Of a stretch of DNA of 50,933 nucleotides, positions 1 through 7,188 are shown piece after piece (the first letter of the stretch is position 1; every line of letters starts with the position of its first letter). The stretch covers positions 1 to 50,933 of the forward strand of contig NZ_SUHQ01000039.1 in assembly GCF_004962245.1 (NCBI RefSeq). The letters run 5' to 3'. This DNA is from Mesorhizobium sp. Its GTDB lineage: Bacteria > Pseudomonadota > Alphaproteobacteria > Rhizobiales > Rhizobiaceae. A program made the position numbers and the translations under genes. The notes under the pieces were generated by a model, which saw only the letters and a program-made list of their open reading frames with translations, searched no databases and had not been told where the DNA came from.

Positions 1-1
1 C

Positions 2-55
2 CTCAGCTTTCTCGGTCGGGGCCGAATGGACAACCTCCTGAAGGCTCACAGCTAG
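2..55 (+). other. possible 3' end of an upstream gene
   Basis: One plus-strand frame is open from base 2 to a TAG at 53-55 and gives a short basic tail ending in KAHS. It may be the last 17 codons of a gene that starts before the window. The stretch is too short for any family assignment, and chance cannot be excluded. Nothing else is recognisable before the aconitase X gene at 134. Confidence 0.2.
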
Positions 56-133
56 ATCAGGCCGTTGGACTTGCCAGCCGGCCCGCAATCGGGGAGAGCA
101 TGATCGGGCATAGTGCGGGAAGCGGAATACCCG

Positions 134-1384
134 ATGACGCTTGAACTGAATGCGGGCGACCAATCGATGCTGCAAGGCGCGCACGGCCCGGCCGCTGCTG
201 CCGCCATGAAGATTCTGGTCGCGTTTTCCAATGCGGTCGGGGCGCGCAAGCTGCTGGACATTGCCGGCGCCCATATCGATGGCTGCCTCTATCACGGCAA
301 GGCCGGCCTCGATTTCGTCGAGAGGCTGGTCGGGGGCGGCGGTCGCGTCCTTGTGCCGACAACGCTGAACGTCGGCTCGTTCGATCTCATCCATCCCGGC
401 ATGGTGAAGATGCCGGCCGCGGAAGAAGTGCCGGCGCGGCGGTTGATGAAGGCGCATATCGAGCTCGGCTGCCAGGCGACCTTCACCTGCGCACCCTATC
501 AGACGCGGTTCCGGCCGGCTTTCGGCGAGCAGATTGCCTGGGGCGAGTCCAACGCCATAGTCTTTGCCAATTCGGTGATCGGGGCGCGGACCAACCGCTA
601 TGGTGATTTCATCGACCTGTGCTGCGCCATGACCGGGCGCGCGCCGGCCTGGGGGTTGCATCTGAGCGAGAACCGGCGTGGCCGGATCCTGTTCGAGCTG
701 ACTGACGCTGCTTTCGAGCCGACCGACGCCCTATTCGTCGGCGTCGGACTGATCGTCGGGCAGGCGAGTGGCGACTGCGTTCCGGTGATATCAGGCCTGC
801 CGCAGCCGCGCGACGAGGACCAGTTGAAGGCGCTGGGCGCGGCGGCGGCAACGACGGGCGCCGTGGCGCTGTTCCATGCGGTCGGCATCACGCCGGAAGC
901 AAAGACGCTCGACGAGGCGTTTCACGGCATGGCGCCGGACGAGACGATCCGGATCTCTCGCGCCGACATCAACCATGCACTGGCCAAGCTGTCGAGTGTC
1001 CCCGATGGCGCGCCGCTTGTAGCCGTCTCGCTGGGCACACCGCATTTTTCTCACGACGAGTGGATGCGCCTGCTGCCGATGCTGCGCCATATCGCGCCGG
1101 GCAGGGGCGTCCCCATCTACGTCAATACCGGACGTGCCACGCTGACACGATTGCAGGACGAGGGCGCACTGGCCGGCATGGAGGCGTTCGGCCTGATTCC
1201 GGTCGCCGACACCTGCACCTATGTCACCGCCATCCTCGAGCGCCTCGACGGCGTGGTGATGACCAATTCCGGCAAATGGGCGCATTACGCGCCTGGCAAC
1301 ATCGGCGTGTCCGTCGCCTTCGCCGACATGAGGGATTGCATCCGTTCGGCGGCCGTGGGCCATGTCGTGCGGAGCGTGTCATGA
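134..1384 (+). CDS. aconitase X catalytic (large) subunit, candidate cis-3-hydroxy-L-proline dehydratase
   Basis: This 416-residue protein belongs to the aconitase X (DUF521) family of iron-sulfur hydro-lyases. Family features visible are the stretch around GCLYHGKAGLD near residue 50, TTLNVGSFDLIHPG near 77, TFTCAPYQ with Cys119, GESNAIVFANSVIGARTNRYGD near 137, and ADTCTY with Cys351; these cysteines are likely cluster ligands. In bacteria the separate large plus small form (type II) includes cis-3-hydroxy-L-proline dehydratases, while archaeal relatives act on mevalonate 5-phosphate. The ATG at 134 is preferred over a GTG at 113 because a GGAAGCGG stretch lies just upstream. Its stop overlaps the start of the small subunit by four bases, so the two are translationally coupled. 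The substrate is inferred; no proline racemase or reductase neighbour is present to confirm it. Confidence 0.85.
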   Translation: MTLELNAGDQSMLQGAHGPAAAAAMKILVAFSNAVGARKLLDIAGAHIDGCLYHGKAGLDFVERLVGGGGRVLVPTTLNVGSFDLIHPGMVKMPAAEEVPARRLMKAHIELGCQATFTCAPYQTRFRPAFGEQIAWGESNAIVFANSVIGARTNRYGDFIDLCCAMTGRAPAWGLHLSENRRGRILFELTDAAFEPTDALFVGVGLIVGQASGDCVPVISGLPQPRDEDQLKALGAAAATTGAVALFHAVGITPEAKTLDEAFHGMAPDETIRISRADINHALAKLSSVPDGAPLVAVSLGTPHFSHDEWMRLLPMLRHIAPGRGVPIYVNTGRATLTRLQDEGALAGMEAFGLIPVADTCTYVTAILERLDGVVMTNSGKWAHYAPGNIGVSVAFADMRDCIRSAAVGHVVRSVS

Positions 1385-1803
1385 CGACGCCTATCGAACG
1401 CACCGGCATTTTCCAGCTGGCCGGCTCGGCACAAGGCTCGGCACTGGTGTTTTTGCAAGCGCTCAGCTTCTGGGGCGGCATCGACTCCGAAACGGGCGAT
1501 ATCATCGACCATTCGCATCCTGGCTTTGGCGAAAACGTCGCCGGCAAGATCTTGGTGATGCCGAGCGGGCGAGGCTCGTCGTCCTCGTCCTCGGTTCTGG
1601 CCGAGGCGATCCGCAGGGGCACCGCGCCGGCCGGTATCCTCCTGGAGCGGCCGGATCCGATCCTTGCTGTCGGCGCGATCGTCGCAGAGTTCCTCTACGA
1701 TATCAGCATGCCGCTGGTTGTCTGCGATATATCCGGCATTGTCTCCGGCGACAGGGTCGCGATCGGCCTCGGAGAGGATGCCCGGGCGATCATCAGGATC
1801 TAA
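1381..1803 (+). CDS. aconitase X swivel-domain (small) subunit
   Basis: This 140-residue protein matches the DUF126 swivelling domain that completes the active site of aconitase X. The diagnostic loop PSGRGSSSSSSVL lies near residue 60, followed by RRGTAPAGILLERPDPILAVGAIVA. The ATG overlaps the stop codon of the large subunit (ATGA), which is the standard arrangement for the two-gene form. The stop codon at 1801-1803 overlaps the end of the convergent siderophore-interacting protein gene by four bases, leaving no room for a terminator between them. In the two-gene AcnX enzymes both subunits are needed for activity, so the pair should be treated as one enzyme. Confidence 0.85.
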   Translation: MTTPIERTGIFQLAGSAQGSALVFLQALSFWGGIDSETGDIIDHSHPGFGENVAGKILVMPSGRGSSSSSSVLAEAIRRGTAPAGILLERPDPILAVGAIVAEFLYDISMPLVVCDISGIVSGDRVAIGLGEDARAIIRI

Positions 1804-2891
1804 CCCGCCATCAGTCCTGCTACGTCACGCCGCCAATAGGCCGCAGCCAGCGTATGGTCGCGGCCGAGCCCCAGCGTGCCGCGCCAGTGCTCGCGAACGA
1901 TTTTCGCCGCGGCCGCTTCGGCGGCGAACCAGCCGAAGGCCGAATCGTTTTGTGGCCACGCCACCGCGCGGACGGCATCGGCGAGCCGCTGGTCTTCGCC
2001 CGCCGGCACGCCGTTTCTCAAAAACCAGTGCATCTCGATGCCGGTGGCGTTGTCTATGGGTTGCCTTTCAGCCTCGTCGGCGACCTCGATGAAAGCCATG
2101 CCGCTTGTCTCGGCGGGCAAAGTCTCCAGCATCCGCGCCAGCGCCGGCAGGCCGGTTTCGTCGGCACCCATCAGATACCATGATGCCTGCCGCACCGGGC
2201 GGCCGACCGGACCGATGATGCCGACCTTCATGCCGGATGCCGCTTGTATGGCCCAGGCGGCGCCGACGCTCTCGCCGGGATGGACAAGGAAGTCCACGTC
2301 GATGACGCCGTTCGCCACGTCGAGCGCGCGGATGGTGTAGACGCGCGCCACCGGACGCCTGTCATCCGAAGGCCAGGCCGGCAGGCCATTGCTGCCGAGC
2401 ACAGGCCAAAGCGGATTGGGGGCCTCCCTGGTCGGAAACAACATGCGGATGTGCATGCCGCCGAATTTGACGAAGCGAGAGAGATCCTCGCCGGCGAAGC
2501 GGATGCGGCGCATATGCGGTGTGAGATCGCCGACATGGGTGACGGTCATCTCGCGAAACTGGGCGAGGCGGGTTTCCCCGGCGAGATCGCCGGTCCAGAC
2601 GATCTCGGGGTTTTCTTCCCTGGCATAGACCTCGACTGCAGTGGCCAGCAGGTCCTTGATGCGGGCGAGACCGTCGCGATCGGCGGCATTGGCCCGCATC
2701 ACCAGCCGCTCCATGTCGAAGGAGGCGCCGCCGAAGGCGAAGCGGAAATCGAGCCGCTGCCCCTCTTGCGTGGCATCGGCCTCGAAGCTTTGCAGCCTAT
2801 CGCTGATACGGTCGATGTAAAGCGGCAGGTTGCGCAGGTTCAAACGCGCTTCGCAGGCCAGTCCGCTCACTGAAGCTTCCGTCACGCTCAC
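1800..2891 (-). CDS. siderophore-interacting protein, FAD-dependent ferric reductase with N-terminal DUF2218
   Basis: This 363-residue protein has an N-terminal DUF2218 region (about residues 1-100), an FAD-binding barrel (about 115-240) with the flavin motif ARVYTIRAL, and a C-terminal NAD(P)H-binding SIP domain ending at AAYWRRDVAGLMAG. Proteins of this ViuB/SIP family reduce ferric siderophore in the cytoplasm and release iron. It is the second gene of an iron operon: its start overlaps the stop of the TonB receptor gene by four bases (2888-2891). The operon promoter overlaps an iron box at 5132-5146. The fusion of DUF2218 to SIP is common in rhizobia and actinobacteria. The true iron ligand, heme or siderophore, cannot be told from this sequence. 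Confidence 0.85.
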   Translation of the reverse strand: MSVTEASVSGLACEARLNLRNLPLYIDRISDRLQSFEADATQEGQRLDFRFAFGGASFDMERLVMRANAADRDGLARIKDLLATAVEVYAREENPEIVWTGDLAGETRLAQFREMTVTHVGDLTPHMRRIRFAGEDLSRFVKFGGMHIRMLFPTREAPNPLWPVLGSNGLPAWPSDDRRPVARVYTIRALDVANGVIDVDFLVHPGESVGAAWAIQAASGMKVGIIGPVGRPVRQASWYLMGADETGLPALARMLETLPAETSGMAFIEVADEAERQPIDNATGIEMHWFLRNGVPAGEDQRLADAVRAVAWPQNDSAFGWFAAEAAAAKIVREHWRGTLGLGRDHTLAAAYWRRDVAGLMAG

Positions 2892-5020
2892 CCTCCGATC
2901 CTGCCTGTGAGCGCCACCTTGAAGGTGCGGCCCTTGCCCTGTTCCGTTGCCGCCGATGTCGACCAGGCGCTTTGCGGGTCGGTGTAGGCGGTGTTGAAGA
3001 TGTTATCGACGCCGAAATCGAGCTTGGCGTGGTCGTTGACGCGCCAGTTGGCGAAGACATTGACCAGCTCGAAGCCGTCATTGACGACCGGCGTGGCATT
3101 CGGATTGGTACGGCTGGTGCGCGTGATCTCGCCGACGCTGATATATTGCGCGCCGACGGTGAGCTGGTCTTCCAGCATGCGGAAGCCGATGGTGGCAGCG
3201 AACCGGTCGAGCGGCGTGTTGTTCAGCGCCTGGCCGGAGTAGACGCCGCTGACGATCTTGGCGTCGATCAGCGCACCGGCAAGGTTCACGAAGCCCCAGT
3301 CATAGTCGTAGACGATCTCGGCTTCGATGCCCTTGAGCCGCGCATCGCCGATGTTGATCGCCGTGCGTGGCAGGACGGTCAGGTCGACGTCGATATAGTC
3401 CTCGATATCGGTGTGGAAGACATTGACCTTGGCGCGCACCCGGTCGCCAGCAGTCAGCACATCGTCATACTTCAGATTGACGCCGGTTTCCCAGTTCTTC
3501 GCCGTTTCGGGCTGGAGAAGCAGGTTGGGCACGTAGCTGTCGCCACCGCCATGCGCGCCGCCGCCGCGATAGACGTCCTGTAGGCCCGGCGCCCGGTAGC
3601 CTTCGGAATAGGTGCCGTAAAGCTGGAGGCCTTCGAGCGGGGTCACGCCGACGGTGAGGCGCGGCGACCAGCGGTCGCCCGACATCGAGGCTTCCTCCGG
3701 CGGCAGGGTTTTTGTTTCACCGTCGAGCTGGTAGCCGTCATAGCGGATGGCGGCGATCATCTGCAGCCAGTCGCTGTAGTCGCCCTGCCATTGCAGGAAG
3801 CCGCCATAACCCTGCTGTTCGCCGGCGCCGAAATGCGCGGCTTCCGACGAGGCCTCAAGATAGTAATAATCGAGCCCGTAGGTGAGGGTGTGGGCCATCT
3901 CCCTCGCGTCGAAGCGCGAGGAGTTCTTCACGTTGAAGCCTGACGTGGCGACGTCGTAGTAGCGGAAATTGCCGATCGCCGACACCGGCCAGACCTGCGT
4001 CTGCTCAGCGCGCGTGCGGTTGTGGTAGGCATTGGCGCTGAAGTCGATCAGCTCGTTGTCGTCAGGCTTCCAGGTATAGGCGGCCGTGTAGGTCTGGTTG
4101 GTCGTGTTGGTGTCGTAACGGCTCAGCGTCGGCGAGGTCGAACCGCTCGATCCCGTGATCTGGTCGTTGAAGCGCTGCAGGATCGCGCCGAGCTTGAGTT
4201 CGTGGCCGTCGGCGGGGCGCAGCGTCGCCTTCATATAGCCGCTGGTAATGCTTTCGCCGGTCCACGGCACCGTGTCGCCATTGCCGTCAGTATAGCTGTC
4301 GCGGTCGCGGTAGATGAGGTTGCCGATGATGTCGGCATCGTCGCTGAAGCGGTAGGCGCCGGTGGTGCTGGTGGTGAAGCCGTCGCCATTGTCCTCATAG
4401 CCGAGCTTTTCGCTCAGCGCCCAGCGCTCCTCCTGCTTGAGGAAGTCGCCGGCGTCCTTGGTCTCGAAGGAGACGACGCCGCCAATGCCGCCCGAACCAT
4501 AGGCGTTGGACACCGGGCCGCGAATGACGGTGGCTTCCTTGACCAGGTCGGGCTCGACATAGAACGAGCCGGAACCGTGGCCGACACGCCAGTAATCCTG
4601 GCGGGCGCCGTCGAGCGTCACCACCACGCGGCCATACTGCTCCAATCCGCGAATGTTGATGGCGGTCGCCGGATCGTCGCCATTCATCGAGGCGGCGACA
4701 CCGGGCGTGGTGCGGAAGATGTCGGCGGCGGTGTCAGGCTGGATGCGGTCGAGATCTTCCTGATCGATGGCACTGATGGCGGCCATCGATTCGATGACCG
4801 CCGTCTTGATCATCGTCGCCGATATTGTGATCAGGTCGAGCACGGTCGGCTCGTTCTGGCCGGTTTTAGCCTGCTGGGAGGCCTTGGCCGGCCGGTCGGC
4901 CTTGGCGGCGGCGCCTCGCTTCTGCTCCTGCTGCGCGGCGGCGGGCGGCGCGGCACAGAGGCCAAACGCGAAGGCGAGCGCTGTGCTGGCCATCAAGGTC
5001 TTGTTGCTTGTCAGTCTCAT
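2888..5020 (-). CDS. TonB-dependent heme/hemoglobin receptor
   Basis: This 710-residue outer-membrane receptor starts with a signal peptide cleaved near APPAAAQ. A plug domain follows from about residue 70 (DIFRTTPGVAASMNGDD, INIRGLEQYGRVVVTLDG, VIRGPVSNAYGSGGIGGVV), then a beta barrel that includes YSEGYRAPGLQDVY and the C-terminal strand GRTFKVALTGRIGG. The plug sequence and length fit the hemoglobin/transferrin/lactoferrin receptor group, which includes rhizobial HmuR/ShmR. The function would be energy-dependent import of heme across the outer membrane through TonB-ExbBD, which are not in the window. The last residue is not the usual aromatic one. The gene is divergent from hmuT, and its -35 element overlaps the iron box, so repression by iron-bound RirA is likely. 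Confidence 0.85.
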   Translation of the reverse strand: MRLTSNKTLMASTALAFAFGLCAAPPAAAQQEQKRGAAAKADRPAKASQQAKTGQNEPTVLDLITISATMIKTAVIESMAAISAIDQEDLDRIQPDTAADIFRTTPGVAASMNGDDPATAINIRGLEQYGRVVVTLDGARQDYWRVGHGSGSFYVEPDLVKEATVIRGPVSNAYGSGGIGGVVSFETKDAGDFLKQEERWALSEKLGYEDNGDGFTTSTTGAYRFSDDADIIGNLIYRDRDSYTDGNGDTVPWTGESITSGYMKATLRPADGHELKLGAILQRFNDQITGSSGSTSPTLSRYDTNTTNQTYTAAYTWKPDDNELIDFSANAYHNRTRAEQTQVWPVSAIGNFRYYDVATSGFNVKNSSRFDAREMAHTLTYGLDYYYLEASSEAAHFGAGEQQGYGGFLQWQGDYSDWLQMIAAIRYDGYQLDGETKTLPPEEASMSGDRWSPRLTVGVTPLEGLQLYGTYSEGYRAPGLQDVYRGGGAHGGGDSYVPNLLLQPETAKNWETGVNLKYDDVLTAGDRVRAKVNVFHTDIEDYIDVDLTVLPRTAINIGDARLKGIEAEIVYDYDWGFVNLAGALIDAKIVSGVYSGQALNNTPLDRFAATIGFRMLEDQLTVGAQYISVGEITRTSRTNPNATPVVNDGFELVNVFANWRVNDHAKLDFGVDNIFNTAYTDPQSAWSTSAATEQGKGRTFKVALTGRIGG

Positions 5021-5118
5021 GCGATGCCGCCCCGTGAAAAAGCAAAGATTGCTGGCGGCGGCCGTCGGCCCTGGCTGGCATGATGGAGAAGCCTCGACCG
5101 GCGGGTCGGGCAGGGGCT

Positions 5119-5162
5119 ACTTATTAAAACATGATGACATTAGTCAACTTTAATTTTATAGG
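5119..5162. promoter_or_regulatory. divergent iron-regulated promoters with RirA-type iron box
   Basis: The box TGA-N9-TCA at 5132-5146 matches the rhizobial iron-responsive operator read by RirA. Inside it is the perfect inverted repeat TGAC-ATTA-GTCA (5135-5146). For hmuT, ATGACA (5134-5139), a 17-base spacer and TATAGG (5157-5162) form a plausible sigma-70 promoter. For the receptor gene, TTGACT on the minus strand (5147-5142) and an AT-rich -10 region near 5119-5126 form the opposite promoter. One operator would therefore block both -35 regions. The rest of the 5021-5206 gap shows nothing else. Confidence 0.6.
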
Positions 5163-5206
5163 CCACGACCATCATCGATGACTCTCAAGCGCAGGAGCGA
5201 AACGGC

Positions 5207-6157
5207 ATGGTCGGCAGTCATAGCGGGCGCAGGCAGATGCGCCGGTTTCAACCGGGCAGGGTGGTCGCCGTCCTCCTGCTGGCGCTGTCTGTTCTTGCGC
5301 CGTCTTGTGGGTTCAAGGCGCTGGCCGCCGAGATGGTGGTCGACGCGCTGGGGCGGACGATCGCGACCGGTCCGGGAACCAGAATCCTGACGCTCGGTTC
5401 CGACGTTACCGAGATCGTCCACGCGCTGGGCGCCGGCGAGCGGATCATCGCCGTCGATCGCGGCAGCAAGTATCCCGCCTCCGTCGCGCAAAAGCCCAAT
5501 GTCGGCTACAGACGCCAGCTCTCGGTGGAAGGGTTGGTCGCGCTTCGCCCCGATCTGATCCTGGCGGCCGAGGACAGCGGGCCCCCGGAGGCCATCGAGG
5601 TGCTGAAGTCGTTGGCGATACCAGTCGTCTTCGTGCCGGAAGACAACAGCCCGCAAGGGATCGAGCGGAAGATCACGCTGATCGCCGCCGCGCTTCGCCT
5701 CGAGGACAAGGGCAGGGAGGTTTCAAGGAATGTGCTCGACGCCTTCCGGTCAGCCACCGATCTCGCCGCGAAAATTGCACCCGAGCGCCGCAAGAAGGTG
5801 GTGTTCTTCCACGGTCTCGTGCGGCTAAGTGCTGCCGGCGCAGGCACCGCGGCCGACGCGATCATCCACTACGCGGGCGGCATCAATCCGATGGCCGTGG
5901 TGCAGGGCTACAGGGCAGCGTCGGAGGAAAAGCTGATCGAAATGGCGCCCGATGTGATCCTGATGATGAGCGACGGCAAGGGCGGGCCTACCGCCGAGCA
6001 GGTGTTCGGAACGCGCGCACTGAGCGCCACGCCAGCGGCGGAGACGAAGGCGCTGATCGTACTGGACGGCGCCTATATGATCGGTTTCGGCCCGCGCACC
6101 GCCGATACGATCCGCGACCTGGCGCAGGCACTTTATCCGGAGGCGGGCGCGGACTAG
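5207..6157 (+). CDS. hmuT: periplasmic heme-binding protein HmuT
   Basis: This 316-residue protein is a class III (TroA/BtuF-fold) periplasmic binding protein of the HmuT family. It has a signal peptide with hydrophobic core VVAVLLLALSVLAPSCG, then the family start VVDALGRTIATGP and ILTLGSDVTEIVHALGAGERIIAVDRGSKYP with the conserved tyrosine of the heme site. GYRRQLSVEGLVALRPDLILA and the C-terminal MIGFGPRTADTIRDLA also fit. The start at 5207 has AGGAG nine bases upstream. HmuT hands heme to the HmuUV permease in the inner membrane. Unusually, no hmuU, hmuV or hmuS lies beside it; the next 400 bases are non-coding. The gene shares a divergent iron-regulated promoter region with the receptor gene. 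Confidence 0.85.
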   Translation: MVGSHSGRRQMRRFQPGRVVAVLLLALSVLAPSCGFKALAAEMVVDALGRTIATGPGTRILTLGSDVTEIVHALGAGERIIAVDRGSKYPASVAQKPNVGYRRQLSVEGLVALRPDLILAAEDSGPPEAIEVLKSLAIPVVFVPEDNSPQGIERKITLIAAALRLEDKGREVSRNVLDAFRSATDLAAKIAPERRKKVVFFHGLVRLSAAGAGTAADAIIHYAGGINPMAVVQGYRAASEEKLIEMAPDVILMMSDGKGGPTAEQVFGTRALSATPAAETKALIVLDGAYMIGFGPRTADTIRDLAQALYPEAGAD

Positions 6158-6188
6158 CGTGTTGATGTTCAGCCGTCTGGCCTGAATC

Positions 6189-6240
6189 TCAGCACACCCC
6201 AATGTCAGCACACCCCGATCTCAGCACACCAGGGTGCTGA
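6189..6240. repeat. three 16-bp-period repeats ending in a hairpin
   Basis: TCAGCACACC occurs at 6189, 6205 and 6221, an exact 16-base period. The third copy pairs with GTGCTGA (6234-6240) to form a 7-bp stem with a six-base loop. The array begins about 30 bases after the hmuT stop and could act as a transcription end or an mRNA-stabilising element, although no T-run follows. The remaining gap to 6421 has no recognisable gene. Confidence 0.6.
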
Positions 6241-6421
6241 AGCCAATCGGCTCATGGGCGTCGTCGCCCAAGGTTGACCGCTGCGATCGTCGGGTCGTTG
6301 CCAGGCAGTCACCATTGCCTCTTGCGCGCTCCATCGCGCCGTTTTTCTCCGGAGCGCTTGTCGGCCGAACAAAGTTGCCGGGTGGGGCCCAAACATTGGC
6401 ACGATATTCTCTCCCCCGCGC

Positions 6422-6452
6422 TTGACGATAAACGCGCTTAGCAGCCTATAAT
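6422..6452 (+). promoter_or_regulatory. candidate sigma-70 promoter of the redoxin gene
   Basis: TTGACG at 6422-6427 and a perfect consensus TATAAT at 6447-6452 are separated by 19 bases, slightly longer than ideal. The surrounding sequence to 6480 is clearly more AT-rich than its neighbours. The leader to the start codon at 6558 would be about 100 bases. Confidence 0.45.
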
Positions 6453-6557
6453 TCTACTAAGTTCATAGACTAAATGTATTTGGATGACCGGGCGTTCGCC
6501 TTCACGGCTGACTGAGCGAGGATGCCGCAATGCTGAACGCCCAAAGGGAGAACCTCG

Positions 6558-7145
6558 ATGCCGAAAACCGAATCCAACCCTATCGATCTCGGCACCAAAG
6601 CCGCGGATTTCATTCTACCGGATGCCGATGGCGTGCTGCACCGACTGGCCGACTTCGATGCCAAGCCGGCGCTGCTCGTCGCCTTCATCTCCAACCGTTG
6701 CCCGTTCGTCGTGCTGATCCGCGAGGCGCTCGCCGCCTTCGCCAGGGACTACGCAGACCAGGGCCTTCAGGTGGTGGCGATCAACGCCAACGATCATAAG
6801 GCGCATCCCGAGGAGACGCTGGCCAGGATTGGCGAGGAGGCGCAAAAGTTCGGCTATGACTTCCTCTATCTCAAGGACGCGTCACAGCAGACGGCGAAAG
6901 CCTATGGCGCAGCCTGCACGCCTGATTTCTTCTTATTCGGTGCCGACCGGCGGCTCGCCTACCATGGTCAGTTCGACGATGCGCGGCCGGGCAACGGCAG
7001 GCCGGTGACGGGTGCTGATCTGCGCGCCGCTGTCGACACTGTGCTGGAAGGCGGAACGCCTGCCGCCGAGCAGGTGCCGTCGATCGGTTGCAACATCAAG
7101 TGGAGCACCGGCAACGAACCGGTGTGGTTCTCCAAGGCGGCCTGA
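6558..7145 (+). CDS. thioredoxin-fold redoxin (AhpC/TSA-like)
   Basis: This 195-residue protein has the thioredoxin-fold redoxin layout: GTKAADFILPDADG at residues 12-25, a single active-site-like cysteine in SNRCPFV (about residue 51), VVAINANDHKAHPEETLARI, and CTPDFFLFGADRRLAYHGQFDDA. The C-terminal signature PSIGCNIKW is typical of a widespread uncharacterised subgroup annotated as thioredoxin family proteins. It probably reduces peroxides or thiols in the cytoplasm, as no signal peptide is present. AGGGAG lies ten bases before the ATG. It precedes the flavoprotein operon by 43 bases and may be cotranscribed, but the functional link is not shown. Confidence 0.75.
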   Translation: MPKTESNPIDLGTKAADFILPDADGVLHRLADFDAKPALLVAFISNRCPFVVLIREALAAFARDYADQGLQVVAINANDHKAHPEETLARIGEEAQKFGYDFLYLKDASQQTAKAYGAACTPDFFLFGADRRLAYHGQFDDARPGNGRPVTGADLRAAVDTVLEGGTPAAEQVPSIGCNIKWSTGNEPVWFSKAA

Positions 7146-7188
7146 TAGCTGCTCCTGCCCTCCGCCAATTGCCTTTTCGTGAGTGATC

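Noticed and set aside
4022..5083. Long open frame on the plus strand opposite the TonB receptor gene
   Set aside because: It is a GC-driven antisense frame with valine- and glycine-rich, family-free sequence; the receptor on the other strand is clearly the gene.
6189..6240. CRISPR-like array
   Set aside because: The units are only 10-12 bases with four to six bases between them, and there are three copies and no cas genes.
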